Assembly (NCBI GenBank): GCA_027022775.1 | Contig: JALVXO010000257.1 | Span: 1-6,700 of the forward strand | From: Campylobacteraceae bacterium | Lineage (GTDB): Bacteria; Campylobacterota; Campylobacteria; Campylobacterales; Sulfurovaceae | Length of the DNA: 6,700 nt | Direction: 5' to 3' | In this document: piece after piece, positions 5,476 through 6,700 of the stretch | Position numbering within the stretch: position 1 is the stretch's first letter | Layout of the letters: each line of letters starts with the position of its first letter | Made by a program: the position numbers and the translations under genes | Notes under the pieces: generated by a model | What the model saw: only the letters and a program-made list of their open reading frames with translations | Told to the model about the DNA's origin: nothing | Database searches by the model: none

Positions 5476-6700
5476 ATGTTTGATGAGATAAGATTTAATA
5501 AAATAGACAGGCTTCCAGAATATGTTTTTGCTCAGGTAAACGAGCTTAAAATGGCAGAGCGCCGCGCCGGGGCGGATGTTATAGATTTTTCTATGGGAAA
5601 CCCCGACGGCCCGGCATTTGAACCGGTAATAGAAAAATTGATAGAATCAGCCAGAAAGCCGCATACGCACGGATACAGCGCAAGCAAGGGGATTTATAAG
5701 CTCCGCCTGGCAATTTGCAACTGGTATTTGCGAAAATATAATGTTGTGTTAGACCCAGAGAGCGAAGCGGTTGCGACAATGGGTTCTAAAGAGGGGTATG
5801 TGCATCTGGTGCAGGCAATTACAAATCCGGGCGACACTGCCATTGTACCAGACCCCACTTATCCGATACACTCTTATGCATTTATTTTAGCCGGCGGAAA
5901 TGTGCAGAAAATGAAGCTTACTTACAATGAGAAAACTTTTGAAGTTGACGAAGATAAATTTATCGAAGATTTGGAGTATGCCCTTAAAAATGCGCAGCCA
6001 AAACCAAAATACCTGGTGGTAAACTTTCCGCACAATCCGACAACAGCAACTGTTACGCTTGATTTTTACAAGCGGCTGGTGGAGATCGCAAAAAGGGAGC
6101 GCTTTTATATTATAAGCGATATAGCGTATGCAGATATTACATTTAACGGATATAAAACGCCGTCTATTTTGCAGGTAGAGGGTGCAAAAGATGTAGCTGT
6201 TGAGAGTTTTACTTTAAGCAAAAGCTACAATATGGCGGGCTGGAGAGTCGGCTTTATTGTGGGCAATAAAAAGCTTGTAGGCGCTTTGCAAAAGATAAAA
6301 TCGTGGCTCGATTACGGTATGTTCACTCCTATTCAGGTAGCAGCAACCGTTGCGCTTGATAATTACGGGCATCTCGTAGAAGAGATTGTAATTCCAAAAT
6401 ATAAAAAGCGCCACGATGTTATGATAGAGGCTTTTGGCAAAGCGGGCTGGGAGCTGGGGCAGCCAAACGCCAGTATGTTTATATGGGCGAAAATCCCAGA
6501 AATAGCGCGCGATATGGGAAGTTTAGAGTTTTCTAAAGAACTGCTTCTAAAAGCGCAAGTTGCAGTAAGTCCAGGAATCGGTTTTGGAAAATATGGCGAT
6601 GAGTATGTTAGAATTGCGCTTATCGAAAATGAAAAAAGAATCCGCCAGGCGGCGAAAAATATTAAATATTATTTAAGAGAACTCAAAAAAGAGAAAGAGG
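5476..6700 (+). CDS. Class I/II PLP-dependent aminotransferase, LL-diaminopimelate/alanine aminotransferase-like (3' end cut off)
   Basis: A fold-type I aminotransferase. The window holds 408 codons with no stop, close to the usual length, so only a short tail is missing. Visible sites are GSKEG (103-107) for the cofactor phosphate, PDPTYP (125-130), NFPHNPTT (183-190, Asn187), Asp215 and Tyr218 in SDIAY, the Schiff-base lysine Lys249 in SKSYNMAGWR (248-257), and Arg379 (EYVRIAL) for the substrate carboxylate. Campylobacterota members are often labelled LL-diaminopimelate aminotransferase, but alanine or aspartate transamination is equally possible, and the substrate cannot be decided here. 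The ATG directly follows the stop of the membrane-protein gene and lacks a strong ribosome binding site, implying coupling. In relatives I recall homoserine dehydrogenase next, which would lie beyond the edge. Confidence 0.9.
   Translation, partial: MFDEIRFNKIDRLPEYVFAQVNELKMAERRAGADVIDFSMGNPDGPAFEPVIEKLIESARKPHTHGYSASKGIYKLRLAICNWYLRKYNVVLDPESEAVATMGSKEGYVHLVQAITNPGDTAIVPDPTYPIHSYAFILAGGNVQKMKLTYNEKTFEVDEDKFIEDLEYALKNAQPKPKYLVVNFPHNPTTATVTLDFYKRLVEIAKRERFYIISDIAYADITFNGYKTPSILQVEGAKDVAVESFTLSKSYNMAGWRVGFIVGNKKLVGALQKIKSWLDYGMFTPIQVAATVALDNYGHLVEEIVIPKYKKRHDVMIEAFGKAGWELGQPNASMFIWAKIPEIARDMGSLEFSKELLLKAQVAVSPGIGFGKYGDEYVRIALIENEKRIRQAAKNIKYYLRELKKEKE

Noticed and set aside
5591..6414. Minus-strand ORFs inside the aminotransferase
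   Set aside because: The plus-strand frame carries the complete set of aminotransferase motifs; the antisense frames are short and featureless.

Overview
The window looks like a piece of an AT-rich Campylobacterota chromosome, probably a free-living relative of Sulfurimonas or Sulfuricurvum. The evidence is gene order (rpmE-rsmI-rlmB, an arrangement I know from Helicobacter pylori), the style of the proteins, and an isolated TATAAT box behind a T tract in place of a clear -35 box. The genus is an inference. It reads as ordinary core chromosome. I see no mobile element, CRISPR array, rRNA or tRNA.

Left part (1-2094), minus strand: leuA (2-isopropylmalate synthase, first committed step of leucine synthesis) is followed after 9 bases by the start of a gene related to the 2-hydroxyacyl-CoA dehydratase activases, which runs off the left edge. 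That second gene has no ATG. It begins with GTG, in the same frame as leuA just past the leuA stop.

Middle (2095-2404): a divergent regulatory region. On the minus strand there is a promoter, then an unannotated 23-codon ORF that ends Ile-Leu-Leu-Leu-Ser-Ala-stop shortly before leuA. It has its own ribosome binding site, and that site can base-pair perfectly with the Leu-codon segment. This looks like a leucine leader peptide controlling leuA and is the most interesting item in the window. On the plus strand there is the rpmE promoter and a leader hairpin followed by seven T.

Right part (2405-6700), plus strand: rpmE (zinc-type L31) ends at a strong terminator and a dense cluster of inverted repeats. 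Then come rsmI and rlmB (rRNA 2'-O-methyltransferases), a single-pass membrane protein with RodZ-like layout, and a class I/II aminotransferase running off the right edge. From rlmB onward the genes overlap or abut (14-base overlap, then stop and start touching), so they are probably co-transcribed and translationally coupled. The membrane protein's predicted periplasmic linker carries ten D/E-X-N-X-S/T sites, the acceptor motif of bacterial PglB N-glycosylation.
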